The position numbers and the translations under genes were made by a program. A stretch of DNA of 64,000 nt, taken from assembly GCA_947846985.1 (NCBI GenBank), contig CANTUZ010000004.1:46795672-46859671 (forward strand), given 5' to 3'. Positions 1 to 14,470 of the stretch are shown piece after piece. Each line of letters opens with the position of its first letter. Position 1 is the first letter of the stretch. Source of the stretch: Fratercula arctica (Eukaryota; Chordata; Aves; Charadriiformes; Alcidae). The notes below the pieces were generated by a model. It was not told the origin of the DNA and ran no database searches. It saw nothing but the letters and a program-made list of their open reading frames with translations.

Positions 1-3000
1 GTTTAAGGTTTGAAGGATGCTGACTTCCCATTCTTCCTGGAAGACTACTTAGTTACCTCTACAACATGTATAGTTCAGAAGTTGGTATAGTAGATTATGT
101 CTGATGCTTTCTACATTTATCAAAGTTAAGTGGAAGGTCAAAATCACTAATTTTCTCTTTCCACTATAACAAAAAATATATTGCAAAGCAGAGAAACTTA
201 ACAGAACAAGGAGAAAAAGAAACTTTTGGACTATACTATGTCCAAGTTTTGGACATGAAACGAAATGAAAGAGACTGAAAGAAGCATTTTCTTTTGTGCT
301 GAAATGTATAAATGATATGACAGAGATTGCGTTCCCAATCCAAATGCCAGACTTTTTTCCTGTAGGGCTGTGTAACAACTTACTAATTTTACTTACCTAC
401 GTTGTAAAATATACACAAGTTTCCAGAATTAAATCTCTTACTTTATAAACAGAAATAAACAATAGGAAAGCATTACAGGCAGAAATGCTACCTCAAATAG
501 AAAACCTTAATGTCAGTATCACTTTTTTTGGTCTGTTGCCTGCGTATAAAGATCAGTCTTGTCTTACATTATCTAAACACATCTCCTCTATTTTATTCTG
601 GTTTATTGGCTACACAATTCAAAGTTGTTTCAGTAATTAAAGACAAGCCATGTTTCTTCCCCCTGCCTCCACATATTCCTTTCATATTTTAAATCAATGT
701 GTTTTACAAAGAATTGGCTTTCCCTTTCCATTTGCTAGAAATTGTTTTATGGAATGTAATAATATTACAATATTTTTTTCATTAAAGATTTTGATACTTC
801 TTTTTCAAAGAACAGAAAAAAAATTTTTTTAATGGTTTTGACAAGATGCAGCTTCATAGTACAAAGACTGTGGGAAAAAAATACTCTCTTCTCTCAGTTC
901 AGTTTACTCCTTCCCTCGTACACTCTTTTTAATACATGCCATGTGCTGACTTATTCTGTCAGCATTCACTGTCAGCTTTGCCATCTCTGTCAGTCAGGAT
1001 TGATCAAAAGGCAAAAAGCAGTGATTTGCCATTTGGCTTCTGTTTGGCTAACATGAGCTATGGAGCAGCCTGTTTCTTCCAGTTCTTAGTGCAAGCTGCA
1101 AATGTGGAGATTTTGGGAGGGACAAGTCATTTACGCATTGAAAATGCATCTTCAGGACAGCCTAAACTATTTATGATTTAGGGCTGATATATCCATGTCA
1201 CTTTGAATAAAATAAAAATGACAGTGTATTTCAGAAGTCTCAAAACAGTTCACTGACCAAATCAAAAATGATGGTGATTCATACAGCTCATATGTGTAAC
1301 ATCTCAAATATTTGGTGTTTTCGGTCAGCAAATTTCCGACTCTTTATTTAATAGTACTCACAATGATCTCGCCACAACTAGATTTATAACTTTCCTGGAT
1401 GTGACAAAATGGAGCTGAGTCTATTATTCTTTTCCTCTTCTGTTAATACTAGCAAGCCATAGAAAGAAGGAAAAGTCAAATTATTGCAATGAGATTTTTC
1501 AAAAGCACTCAGCATTTTTCTGAGTCATCACCCGTTGAACTCTATGATTAAACTCTTGCTGATTTCCATGGCAGCAGAGTTATGCTAATTTTTATTACTC
1601 CTGGACATGCCATGCTTAAGTACATCTGTAACATGCGCTTTCTTTTCAGATGAGGTTATTTAGTGCCTATTGATTTCTTTTTGCTTTCCCTTTCCTTTTA
1701 TGCATTCTGGTTTTCAAGCTAGTAAGTCAGCTGGTTGTCTCAGTGTAACAATTCCTGATCAAAGTGCTCCAGGAAATAACAGCAATTCCCCATCTCATTA
1801 CAAAAAAAAACTTAAAAATTGGGAAATAGAAAAATGTTGTATAGGTTGCTAACAGCATGCTGATTTTTAAACAAGATTCATATAAATAATAGCTTCTACC
1901 TTGCCATTCATTATATTGTAGAAGTTTTGATTTTTTTTTTCATCTGGTTTGTTTGTGTTTTCTTAAGCTGTAATAAGTCTGAATACTTTTATTTTACTTA
2001 TTAAAATGTACTTTGGGGGTTGTTTGGTTTTTTATAATGCAATCTATTTATAAGCTGGGTAGGGATAAAAATGTACCCATAGGAGCATTTTTACTAATTC
2101 ATCATTCTTTCTAAGTTCTCTAGGTCTATTGGAAAGTGAGTGCAATAATATTTTTTTGAAGAATGAAATTTATTTTACATTTTGGGGATGTGGGAATGAC
2201 TGATTATAATACATTACATTTTAGAGCCTTGAATCATGGCAGAATTAAGTGCAGAAAAGAATACTTCGATTTTTGGGTATACAGCACAGTTTCCATGAAA
2301 ATTAGAGTAAATGGATACTTATGAAGCTGCAGAGACTGACTACAAGAATCCCAAAGCGTTATGTGGTTTCCCAAATGTTTTCTATCAAATTCTAATACTA
2401 AAGCATTTTGCATTAAACATAGTAATTCAGAGATATCTATGCAGCCATGAGCGACTGGGATCCCATTTTTATAGTAGCATTCTGTAGCACCAAATGACCC
2501 CTTTCCCTTCTTTTGCACATCTTGCAAGAGCATGTATAACATATAGTGACAGGCTGACTCCGTCTCAAAAGAGTTATTATATAGGAGAGAAAAGGCCTGG
2601 GAAGAAAGAGACACAAGAAAGTGAATGTACTTGTTTGTAGTCATAGAGAAAGAAACTAAAAGGCTCCAAACGATGTGAAACAGGACTGAAATTGAAGTTA
2701 GTACCCACACATATGACACTTAGATTCCACAACCAAGGCTGCCCACACTTCAGTGACCATTTAGGGATTGCCTAAGATTCACAAAGTTAATTTTCAGTGT
2801 CCTTGAAAGGACTGGGTACCCAGAACAGCAGGCAGGGGACCAGGTTCTCTGCTATCCTCATCCTGGGGAGGCGCCTGTCCACATGTCCCACCTCTTAATA
2901 CCAGCTCTAACCACTAAGTGATCTATTTTCATGCGTCCATGTCAAAATGCTTATGGTAGTTTAGACACCAGGAATTAGCATTCAGCTTCACTTACCCTAC

Positions 3001-4685
3001 ATAGCAGACCAATATCTATATGTTTTTAAAAATTTGAATCTAAATCACCTCACAGGATGTCTGTCTTCCTCTTAGGACTACCTTCCACAAATCAGATAAA
3101 TTTCCAAACATGTTCAAAATTTTGTGGCCTTATTTTTCTCTTTTGTCAAGCATGCTGAGCCAAAGGGACCATATTTCTGTCTACATTGTATTTCACCAGA
3201 ACAGTGCAATAAAATATGTACGTATGACTTGTCATATCTCTAGAATATATGAATTCTCATAAACTCACCAGATGTTTTGAAGCAAGCACTAGATTTTAAT
3301 TGGGACATTTAAACTTGAAAAGGCCAATCTGCAATGACAATGTGCTGCTTATTTATTTCAGGCTATTTACATTTTTAAAAGAAGGGAAAAGAAAGTTTCT
3401 TGTCCTTTTTTTCCAGAAAAAAAAAAAAAAAAGGAAAAAAGCCATCACTTCATTAATACTGCTTAATAGAAAGATGAAAGTAATAGAAAAGTGAAACAGA
3501 AAGATTTCAAAGAACTTTAGCTGTACAAAGAAAAAAATCCCAAGAGAAATTATCTGTAAACTTTCCCACAAAATGTATAGCTACAGAGTAAGGATATAAT
3601 TTCTTTCCTGAGTAAAGGATTTCCTCTTGGGAACAAAATGTTTGTAAGTTAGAAGCATGAGGATAAATCCTCTCCTGAATGCGCTAGATTAACTATTACT
3701 GTATTACTATAGCAGAATTTAAAAAGTTAAAACTGCACTTTTGAAATTGCAAGAGTAAAGCGATGCCTGTACATCCACTGGCCTGCAAAATGAGTCACTG
3801 AATACTTTAGGATATCTAAAATGGCACTAGCCTCTTATATTTAGGCATCTGAATCCATTTCCAAGGCTCTGTCAGTTATAATGAGAGCTGAGGAAAATAG
3901 CTTAGCTACAGACATCTGTAAGTGTCTTAATGTTGACCTAACTCCATGCAAGGACACTCGTCTGTTCTTGAAAACCATGGTCCTATAGCAGCAAGCAGCA
4001 CAAAAGTTCAATGTGAATACCATTCAAGAGAATCACTGGACCTGAAAATCACATGAAATAGGGCTTTAAGAGCTCTTGAAAGATGAATGAACCTATCCTT
4101 CCACGGTAAGATGGGATCGATTCTACCTGTGGTATTTTTCACCGATGTTTAGCCAACCTCTTATTAAAAAACACCAAATGAAAATAAGTTCCCAAAATCT
4201 TTTTTTTACAGAGTTTGTTGTGATCTGAAGGCATGGTTGACCTACTTCAGATGACTTTTTCTAGTCAGACTTGGCAGAGGGCCCTGGAGGAGATGCTATG
4301 GTCACAGGTGCTGCATTTGTCATGTCACAACACCAGAGCAGAAGCAGATTGAGGAGCAATTGCAGGAGCAGGACATGATAGTTGAAATGTTTTTCATCGT
4401 GTTGTATCACTTGGCCCAGTGAGTGATACAAGGCCCATTTCAATGTGACCCCTAGTGCATCTGCATCCATCTGATCTGACCCCATCCACTGTTGTCTTCC
4501 CGGTGTTGTCTTGGCAAAAGGAATGGTGAAGACCCTGCAAAGAAGTCATCCTTCCCCAAATATATACACTCTTTGGGCTTGGTAGAAGAGCAAATATTTC
4601 ATTAATATCAAACTGACACTATGGTGCAGCAAAAGTAAATGGAAATAGACTGGAAACTGCCTAGAACAGAAGACACTTCATGTAC

Positions 4686-4716
4686 ATGGATGGATGGATG
4701 GATAGAAGGATAGATA
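4686..4716. repeat. (ATGG)n microsatellite
   Basis: atggatggatggatggatag grading into aaggatagata; four to five clean units with decayed right end. Confidence 0.95.
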
Positions 4717-7700
4717 CTGTACAACATATTTACATAACTGTATTTAAAGAAAACTGTGAATAGTACAAAGACAACCTCCAAATATTAAGAAATACCAGAA
4801 TTAAAGCAAGCCAAATTTTCCATGTTTTTTTTTTTTAACCTTCATTTTTTCCACTGTCCTCCTGGATCTCAATATACAGTGTCAGAACTAGGCAGGAAAG
4901 ATACTTTCCCTGTCCTGCTTCACACAAAATCAATCTAGGGCTAACATTTCAGGATATTATTTCTTAGCCAACAGCAGCTCTCAGTGGGAGCATGCTCTAC
5001 ATGGATATTTGGGGTAGTGAACTGCTTTTTTGCAAGTCCATCCCAAACTGTGACTTTAAAAGGGCACCATAACCATTTTTATGTGAATGATGGCAAAACA
5101 CTGATAAATAGACAAGACCTCCCAACAAACTTTGAGTAACTCTTCTACAAGATGGATTTGTTCCTGCTTAAGAGTTAAAACCAAATGTCTATGTTTTCAC
5201 TAGGAATAAAACGCAGTATTTTTTTCTTGCCTTATTCTTGAAAAAAAAATTAAACTTTCCTCGACAAAATTTCCTCACAGAATTAATTCTGAGGTAGACA
5301 CCTGGCATGAGATATTTCAGTCCAAGCAGTTCACATTTGTCAAAGGTATGAGTGTCTGAAAACAGGTTGGTGTAATGGGAAGTGTCAGGTAACTTTAAAT
5401 ACACAGACCTATTGGCCTGCTCACAGTGCAGTTTTGAAATTAAATAACTATTTCATCACACAGATTAAAAAATGCAGCCTATGTTTACTCTAAAACTTGC
5501 TTCCAATCCTCCAGACAGACAGTTTTTCTGTTTTAGCCATAGGTGATATCTGTTGTAAACACGGTTCTTTTTTTCAACTTTGTATGTCTCATAATTACTA
5601 AATTGTGAAGTGGTAGTGGGCAGAAATACACAGATCCAGGAGTATTTTTTGGTAATAGCTTTGTCCAGGGCAGGAGAAATCTTGAATTCTTGAATCTCTA
5701 CTGCTGGGTAAAGTTATACACTGGGGTGATTTAAATCAGCTGTTTTTCAAGTTCTCCTTGCTTGCTTTCCTTTCCTGCTGACAGGGATGGCCTATCCAAT
5801 ACGAAGGACTGAAATTGAATCCTCATGCTGCATAAATGCTGGATAATGCATATATTTACAGCTTGCTCCTGTCTTTAGAACTAAATAATAACATTTTTCA
5901 AAGGCTGTTACTCTGACTTGGCCATTGTTCATCTTCTGGAAATGAAATAATTTTAGCATCCTGTAAATGTGTTCTAAATTAAAGCAAAGAGTATCAAAGC
6001 ATGCTGTGTTAGGCACGAAATTCTAACATTATTTCAGAGCTGAAACCTTCTGTATTGATTTAATCTTGCTTCAGATGAGCTGTCCTTTCCCTCCTACAGG
6101 GTTTGAAAGACATTTGCACACAAAGCTTTTATATGCAGAACAATAACTACAGGAGAACCTGAAGGTACATACGGTGGTTTCATCTATTTGGTTTTAGCCA
6201 GCTCACTTCAACATTTGTAAAAATTACAACATGTCTTTTTATGAACATCTGATCAGTATTGTTATTCTATCTCCTATCCACATTTATTTCAGGTTACTAG
6301 GCTCACAACCCCAAAACTTAGCATAAGCAATTCACTTTCTGTTACACTTATGGCCTTAACTGCTGAAACTCTAGATTACAACCTCTGTCAGGGAAGAGGT
6401 GCCATTCAACCAGCGTACGGCTTTTTTAAACTTTTGATTCATAAAAAGAAGCATAATGCTTACTGCACCTGTTATACCACCTCCTCCTTTACCTACAGAC
6501 ATCTCCAAACTGCAGTCTGGCATAACCTTCTTTTACCTAGTAAATGTGACAGGCATAGCACACGGTGATCTATGTAGATCAGCATTTATACTTTCTGCTC
6601 ATCAGAACAGGTTTGTATAGCTGAACTTTCTGTAAGCATATAAATCTTTGCCCTACTATACATCTGTAAAGCAACAGCTGAGTCCTGGTGTTAGAAGGGG
6701 GAGAAGAAGCAAAGCATTAAAAAAAAAATGTTGCTATCATGTTTTTCACATTAGGGGAATCTTTAAAGTAGAAATGATGCATAGCAATTGTTAGAGGATA
6801 TCAGTCAATGCTATCTAGAGTTTGAAAATAGTTATCTCTGTTAATTTATGCAAAACTTTAGCCAGCTGTGTAAACTACGTGGGAATTTATTTGAAATATT
6901 GTTGTTTAAAATGGCACCCTTAGTCCTTCTTTTTCTTTTTTGTTTGAAACAACAGTTACTGAAATTTATGTTGACAAGTTGCAGACAGAATGATGGAGTA
7001 CCCCTTTTTTGATCTGCAGTTAGAAGTCATTTGCATCCCTCCACCTTACTCTTTTTTTCCACAAAGGGAAGTTTCTTTAACTCAGTTATCAATCAACAAA
7101 AGCTCTGAAGGGCTATTTCATACAACAATTTGTTAAAGTGACAACAATGGTATCAAACACACAGCTCTTCAGTAATAGCCCGAAAAGATCCATGTCACTG
7201 GGTTATTAATTGTATAAGGAAAAGAATTTAAAGCCATTAGCATTGACTGCCTTTGCTTCCAAAGTGAATGCTTTTTTCTCTGAAATTACCATTCCTTTTG
7301 CTTGTTTTCTTGTTTCATTGCCTTACCAAAGCTAGCAACTTTAACCATCTGTATTATCAAAACTCATTTCTGCACATTATTACTATCATCTTAATATCAT
7401 GTTTTAAAACAAAACATCTAAGAACAATAAACAAGCCAAAGAAACAAATAAATTTAAAGAAATGTGTGCCTATTGACCAGTAAGTATTGTTTTGTAGTTA
7501 CTGTATGACTTTATATATAAACATTAGAACATAATGTGTATAAGAACAGCAAGAGATACAGAGCAATTTAGGGCTGCAATTTTTATACATTGTGAAAACG
7601 TATATAAAGTGCTGACTTGTTTTTAAGTATCTATTAAGAACTGATTGAGGCATAACAGGTGTGCATTTGTGAGATTTTTCTCCTAGAGGAATGTTAGTTG

Positions 7701-8733
7701 TTCAGTTGACATGTTAGTGAGGTTTTGAGCTGGGCAAAGGGGTCCATGGCCCAACCATATTGCCCACCCCAGTAAATCCAAGCGTGCATTGACCTGTTCT
7801 GTACTGATTTCCCCAGTATACCAAGAAATCTGGCCTCTGCTTGAAAACCTGCAATTGTATTCCTCCTCGTTTATCTTTAAAGCTACTGAGTAGGTGTTTT
7901 GGTTTGCAACATAACAAAATAACCAGTCCCTCTTTAGCCATTGCAATGTTGATATAACTCCATAAAGGCAGGTACTGCACAATGTGCTTCTGATTCTCCA
8001 AGTCCTTATAGCAGGGCTTAATTCTTCAAACACCACTTTTATACCCAGTGCCTTGAGTGGGGTCATTTCCACATATAAAGGTATTCAACTATATGTTTTC
8101 AAAACTGGGCCAAGTGTGGTATATTTTTATCTTCTTATCTTATGGGGGAGTTAGCCTTGGTATTTTCCCATAATTCCAGTGATAAATTGTCCTCTGGGTC
8201 CCTTTCTTCCTGTCTGAGCTCCATAGTGTATTCCTTTATTAAAAGGAAAGAGAAGCAGCTCCATTCAAATTTCTTTAAAGGTCCTTTGAACACAAAAATG
8301 GATATGCCTTTGTTATGGAAAAGAAGGCATATTCTTTGAAAGTGTGTTGCATCACAGTGGGACTGACATACAAACTTTTCCAAACTTTAAAGTGATGTTT
8401 GGGTGCAGCTCCTTTTATAGCTAAGAAATCATAAATGTAAAGGTGAAAGCAGCAGATTAAAAGAAAGAAATATAGAGGCAGACATGCTATTTTATGAGGA
8501 ATTTGAGCTATTTAAAATAACGAATAGCTCTTCGCCTGATGTTAAGATGACTAATAGTGCAGATAAAAAAGAGGATTTGGCTGTGTAAACTCGATTTAAA
8601 TGGACTTCAGCTGCTTATTTCCAACATTCTAGTCAAAGCAACCTCTAACTCTTCAGAGCTGTGTAGTGCAGGAATGACTTGTATGTGGAAAGAAGGGGCA
8701 ATTATCAAGTCAGTTAAAAGAAGAATTGATTGT

Positions 8734-8769
8734 CCTCACTGAGTCTGGTTCTCCACAGACCCAGTGAGG
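8734..8769. other. 14-bp inverted repeat with one mismatch
   Basis: cctcactgagtctg (8734-8747) pairs with cagacccagtgagg (8756-8769) around an 8-nt spacer, with a single A/C mismatch. No gene or repeat explains it. Role unknown. Confidence 0.88.
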
Positions 8770-11700
8770 TAACCTTTCCCTATGGCAGCATGAAGAGCTT
8801 TCCATTAAACCTGTATGTCCTGTAAGCATTTACAGGTCTTGTGTACATACCCAGAGATGCCCAGGTCTACCTCCTGACTGAGATGCACTGTGGCCAGCAG
8901 TGCTGGGCAGCAAGATTGATGGTGCTCAGGGGGATCTGTGCTTAGCAAGCGTGCTCAAAGAACCTCTAGTACATATTGACAGATCAGGTGCCTCATAAAA
9001 TGCAATTGCTTTTGCTTTATTTTTAAAAGAAAGACAATACAAAGCCCTTCTCTGTCGCCCAAGGAAACGGCTGTGGGCAGGAGAGTGTGGGTAGAGAGGA
9101 GTCTTTTCCATAAGACTGTAGGGACTGGCTCTCAAGGGCGGAAGGGTCGCTCCCTGTAGCCCTGCACTGGACTCTCAGCTGCTGAAGACGGACAAAGTTT
9201 GGAGGTATGGCCTTGAGCTTAATATGTCTTGTAGTAAACCTCTAAAGCAGAATTCAAGTGTTTTCCTTATCTTCTACAAGTACTAAACTTTCCCCTCCCA
9301 CCAAGTAGGGATCCCTTTGTGTCTGGCTGGTTCTTTATTTTGTATCAGAGGACAGTGTTCAAAAGTTAGGGGTGGCATAGCCCAATGTGTTAGTGTCAGA
9401 TTGTCTTTGAGATCTAGTTCTACAGAATTGATTCAGAGGGCAACACTGAATTTTCACTCAGTTTAGGTTGAAGGTGCCTCACTGGGGATTTAAGATGGTA
9501 TTTCCCTCCTCGCCTCCTCTCCCTCTTTCCTGTGTGCTTCCATTCTCTTTTCAAATACGTGTACATGCCCAGAATGTACAAGGCTTGATCCAAAGCCTTT
9601 TCAATTCAGTAATATAATAGGTGAAACAACTACTGATAATAGACTTCCCAATGGAACTATTCATTTCCACAAATTTATAATTATCTTTTAAGGAACCTAA
9701 TGTGGGATGAGGTTTCCAATATTACTAAACCTGGCACCTTAGAGCTCCATATAGAACAAATGTACAGCTTCACATGATATAACCTGTGTTTCCTGTTACA
9801 ATATCTATCTAAATGGTTTATGCAGCAGCAACTGTGAAACTTTTGCTGAATACAAGCCTATCCTTCCTCTCTTCTCCATACTTCTTTATTTCCCTTTGCT
9901 GTTATTTCGTATTGTAATGTGCAAGCCAGTAATAGAACCCTGTACTGAATTTTGGGATGCGGTTCATAAGAATGATTGCACAAAACAATTTTGCTCTGGG
10001 TCAAACAGAATTGGCTCTAAGAAGCTTCAAACTGAAGATACATCATACATGTAAATGGTACAATTTCAGTGCTTTAAATTAACATATGCATTCAATCATG
10101 CTGAGTTTATTACTGCAACAATATACTAGACAGTAAATAAAGTCTGGCATAAAACTTTATGCAGTTTCTTCTTCCAGTTGAAAAAAATTATACAAATCAA
10201 GACTCCATGTAAAGTGAGGTTAGGTGACAACTGAATAATTACTCTATGTATCAAATTCCCCCAGCTGGAATGTTATGATCTGATGAGTAAGAATTTATTA
10301 TATATTTTGCTACTAAAGTAAAAGAAAGCCACTAGAATCATGTTTGTTTTGTTCGCTGGAGAGTATAGCTGTTGAAACAATGCTGTGATCAGAATATCCT
10401 GAGACTTTGCTCCATGCAAAAATTGCACTCTTCTTCATGGGTGAAGAGTAATGCTTCCTTTCTTCCAACCCACCTGCACAATAAACAGATTCCCATGGGC
10501 AGGCTGGGCATGGCTTATGTGAGTGGTTGCAGTATGTAGTTGGCAGCATAGAAAGTGACCTTGTACCTTGCAAATCAACATGAACATTTGGCCCTGTGGG
10601 ACTCTATGTGCTGTACAGGGTGCCCCTGCATTCAGATGGAGGAGCTATGCTACAGCCATGGTCTTGCTGTCTGTATTGCCAAAAAGTCTTCTCTTCAGGG
10701 CAAATCACCCTCTAAACATATGACTGGCATTCCCTGCACTGCAGCTGGATCCCAAAGTCAGCCCAGGAGCTCGTGCCTGCAGGCAGGTGGGGAGTGGGCA
10801 GAGATGGGCTGTGGCTGAGCAGGACCCTGGAGCAGGATCCCCCTTGTGTTGTACAGCAGGCAAAGAGGAGGAGAGGGAAGGACCTGGGACTGTCTCCACT
10901 GTGCTGCTTTGCTGCAGCTGCTTCTGTGGCACCGCGATGTGCACAGAGCTACAGAGCTGGTTGTCACAATCAAGGATAAACACACAACCTTCCTGCAATC
11001 AGCTGAATAACATTGTTTTTCTTGCTACCATCAAACTCTGATGCAACAATTTAATCCACTCTCTTTTTAAAGTAGATGAAAGTAATATCCTTTGCAATTG
11101 TGCACTCAAATGAAATAAAACATTGCTAGCTGGAGCCAGTCAAATCAGTCCTTTCATGAATTTTGATTGGTTTCCATGGAAACACTGACATACTCCATTT
11201 AGCACCAGGGTCCATGCCTGAACAAAGGAGCTGCTGAATGAAGTCGCAGCATCTTCATACCCATATGCATGGCAGAGATGCATTTTCAAGTAACGTTGGT
11301 GGTTAAGTGTTTGTATAAACATGCATAGTGATGTGAGCGCACTGGAGACCAAAATCATTTGGGCAAGAAGCATTCGTCAGCTCTAATTAAGAGTTAGGAA
11401 AAGATGAAGCATACAGTAAGTGAAATATATGCATTGCTATTGGGAATAGATCTGTACTTTTATTTAATATGGGGATTTAAAAATTAGGTTTATTTCAACA
11501 CAGAGGAAAAATCTGGAGAAACTGAGCTCTTCCAAGGAAGCTGAGAAGCTTAGCATCTCTCTGAACTTGTCTGTAATTTATCACTGACCAAGGTGATAAC
11601 AATAGCTTTCATTCTTCTAGCTGCTTTCTTCTCAAGGTGTCCTGGCTGCACTCTCCACTTCACAAGCCTCTGCTCTTTTGCTGATCACCCATGTGTAATT

Positions 11701-12363
11701 TGGGAATAACACCACAGAAATTGATGGAGTTCTACTGCTATAAAATAACATAAAGAAGAAAGTAAATCATGCTTTCTCTCCAAGACTTGTTTCACAGCCT
11801 AGTGGTTAATATATCAGAACTAATTAACAATCTGATGAGAGCCCCGTGCAACAGCATGGAGTATGTGTGCGCGCTGAATGCAGCAGGCTTGACAATATTG
11901 TGTCCAGATGAAGGTGAGAGAAAAGCTAGTGAAGTGGAGCTTTTCGAATTATAAAGACCCTTTATTAAAGATATTGAAACCACAGCACAACCTACTTGTA
12001 AAATGCTAAGTACAGCAAGCAGGAATGAAAACAATATGCCTGAAGAATGTTGTGACTTTACAGAAGTGTTTTTTTAAACTTTTTTCCCCTGTAGTTGGGA
12101 TATTGCCAGCTTTCTAGGGCTGGAATTTGATTTTACCTTTTCTAGATTCGTTGTATTCCAGTTTCACGGTTTGATCACTTTGGGACCCAAGTGACTGTTT
12201 GAGGTGCTGGGATGGAGATATTGCAGATTGTGGTCCTCATCAGAGTCAGTGCTAGTGCTGCTCATTGTCAGATGTTGTGAGCAATTTTGAGGGACCTGAA
12301 AACATGCAAGACCTGCCCTGTCCACACTGAACTTAAAGCCATGTGGTTTTATGTGTTACTTTT

Positions 12364-12385
12364 TTGTTGTTGTTGTTGTTGTTTT
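12364..12385. repeat. (TTG)n microsatellite
   Basis: About seven ttg units ending in a short T-run before gtaacagg. Confidence 0.95.
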
Positions 12386-14218
12386 TGTAACAGGAAAGGT
12401 AAGGTTAAAATAACAACTAAGGATTTTCTATAAAACAAAGTGATTACCTTAAACTTTTCTCTGAAATTTTACCCCTGCCAGGTTTCATGAACTTTTGCCG
12501 TCTTTGCAAGCGTTTCTTACAAGTGCTTGAGTGGCAAAAGGAATTAACTGCAGAAGTGATTTTTTATAAAGAACTTGTGTGGGTAAATTAATGTGAGTAA
12601 ACCACACAGTGCTCATTTAATAACTTATATGTCCTTCATCCAAAAAAGTTCCTCAAGCATAGTAAAGGTTTCAGACTAGGCAATCAAAAAGGGACAGAGG
12701 TGCCTAATTCCTACATGTAGGTGATCAAGACCACAAGACGGATAAAATTCCTGATACAGATTTTATTTTTTTTTTCTGGGGATTGATTAAGGTAGCCCTT
12801 AATTTCACTCCTCTACAGCATGATGAATTTTAAGTTTCCTATTATTAGAAACTTGAATTTTCCCAGTCAGCATCTGGAGAATGAATGCTGTGTATTCTTA
12901 CACAACAGAGTTGCAGTGCTCTCTAGAGGTAGCCAAACCAGGTATTAGCAAGCTCTCCTTGCCCTGGAAGCAAGGGAGCGATGTTAATGTGGCACTTTTA
13001 GGGCTAATGCAGGGTGGTGAGGGGAAAAGTAACAACTCCCAGACAGGACACTGTGCCACCGTGACTGACCTAGCTCAGTGTCTGAGCTCACTGCCTGAGT
13101 TGGTATCTGCAGTCTGCTCCTGGGGAAGAAAATTAAGCAGTGCACATGAATTTTACTGGGAGAACCAAGCGTGAATCTAGTTCACTGTGGCAAGAAGGAG
13201 TTTTGTGAAATGATGTTAGAAGATCTGAAATAGTCCCATCAGGCAAAAATCTGTCATACTCTGAATTTTCAATGATTTATCATGCTCTTTTATGTTTTCA
13301 TGGTCCCGCCTTACTTCAGTTTGGGGAGAAAGGGAAAGAGTTTAAGTCAATGAAAAAGGGAGAGAGAATCATTCTCTCCTTAAAAAAACTATGTATAAAT
13401 GAAGACATAATGTAGAAAATTATGCAAAAGGGAATTATGATAATTTAATCATGATGATTTGTTCTTCCCACTACACAGGACCACTAAATAAAATGAAATG
13501 TTGGGAAAGTCAAACCAGACAAAATGTTGTATTCACACACAGCACATTATAAACCCAAGAAAATCATTTCTAGTGAAGACTGTTGCAACAGGGAAAGTAG
13601 CGGGGATATTTGTAGGGATGACAAGGGTATCCAGAGTTGTTCTATTTAACGACAACACAAGTACTGGAAGATAAATTAAATGTAGTGCTTCACAGATCAC
13701 AACTCTTTAGAGGAAGTGTGCAAACATAACATTCAGCACAGGTTACGGCATGTCAACATGTCTGAGAGTTTCTACCAGCCTCTCTAGAAGCAGCTGGTTC
13801 TGGCCATGGTGGCGAGAGTGTGCTGGAGGAGCTGGGCCATTGCTCTGAACCGGTCTAACAACTTAAATGTGTAAATATAGAATGTTTCACATTTAGTTTT
13901 TCATTCCCTTGTTATCTTCTGGTTTAGGAAAAAGCAAACCCTGCAAATAATTAGGCAAATACTTAACTGCAAGGCGATGTGTCTTGCACCAAGGACTGAT
14001 CAAGCTGTTGGAAATATACAGAGGCCTAAATGTTGTGAGATTAGGGTTTAAAATGGGACTCAACAGAACTAAGGCAATTCTCCTGCCACGCATGAAATTA
14101 TAGAGGAATTGATTCTGTTTTCTGGTTGCACTGAATCCAACAGGAGATTTACTATTGCCCTTAATGGAAAGAGTAATGATTGCTATAAACTGCATACTAA
14201 TAAACAGGTCTGTCAGTC

Positions 14219-14242
14219 TATGTATCTATCTATCTGTCTGTG
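14219..14242. repeat. (CTAT)/(CTGT) microsatellite
   Basis: tatgtatctatctatctgtctgtg; a short tetranucleotide run about 100 bp left of the 60-bp tandem duplication. Confidence 0.9.
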
Positions 14243-14346
14243 AGCTTCACTATATGCATAACTACCTATGTCATTAGTATAATTATGAAATGTTATTAAT
14301 ATCTGGTTATTTTTACCCAGCACTGTAAGACATATATCTCTTTTTA

Positions 14347-14470
14347 TATGAATATAAGACACATATGATATACTAAAGAGAATTATCTCACTATTCATTA
14401 AATAACTATGAATATAAGACACATATGATATACTAAAGAGAATTATCTCACTATTCATTAAATAACTATG
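14347..14470. repeat. Perfect 60-bp tandem duplication (2.07 copies)
   Basis: Positions 14347-14410 are identical to 14407-14470, giving a perfect period of 60 bp over 124 bp. The unit starts tatgaatataagacacatat and ends attcattaaataac. No mismatch separates the copies, so the duplication is recent or an assembly/collapse artefact. On minus it makes a chance open frame look like a 20-residue protein repeat. The right edge coincides with the start of a CR1 tail at 14469. Confidence 0.97.

Larger units (their letters stand above)
1..14218. other. Non-coding, AT-rich; no gene seen
   Basis: Apart from the small repeats and hairpin listed, I see no exon, transposon with a recognisable body, or RNA gene. 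The longest frame in the window (minus 2234-2719, 161 codons) has a hydrophobic start but no family resemblance. A minus frame at 7683-8072 (129 codons) is likewise unrecognised. 10.55-11.0 kb is GC-richer with six overlapping chance frames and few CpGs. Confidence 0.7.

Noticed and set aside
4261..4485. Minus frame with a leucine-rich LLLQLLLNLLLLW run as a membrane protein
   Set aside because: The run comes from a CAG/GAGCAA-rich stretch; no start context, exon borders or homology were seen.
10555..11041. GC-richer patch with six overlapping frames as a coding exon
   Set aside because: Frames on both strands are open equally and none resembles a protein; stop depletion follows from the base composition.
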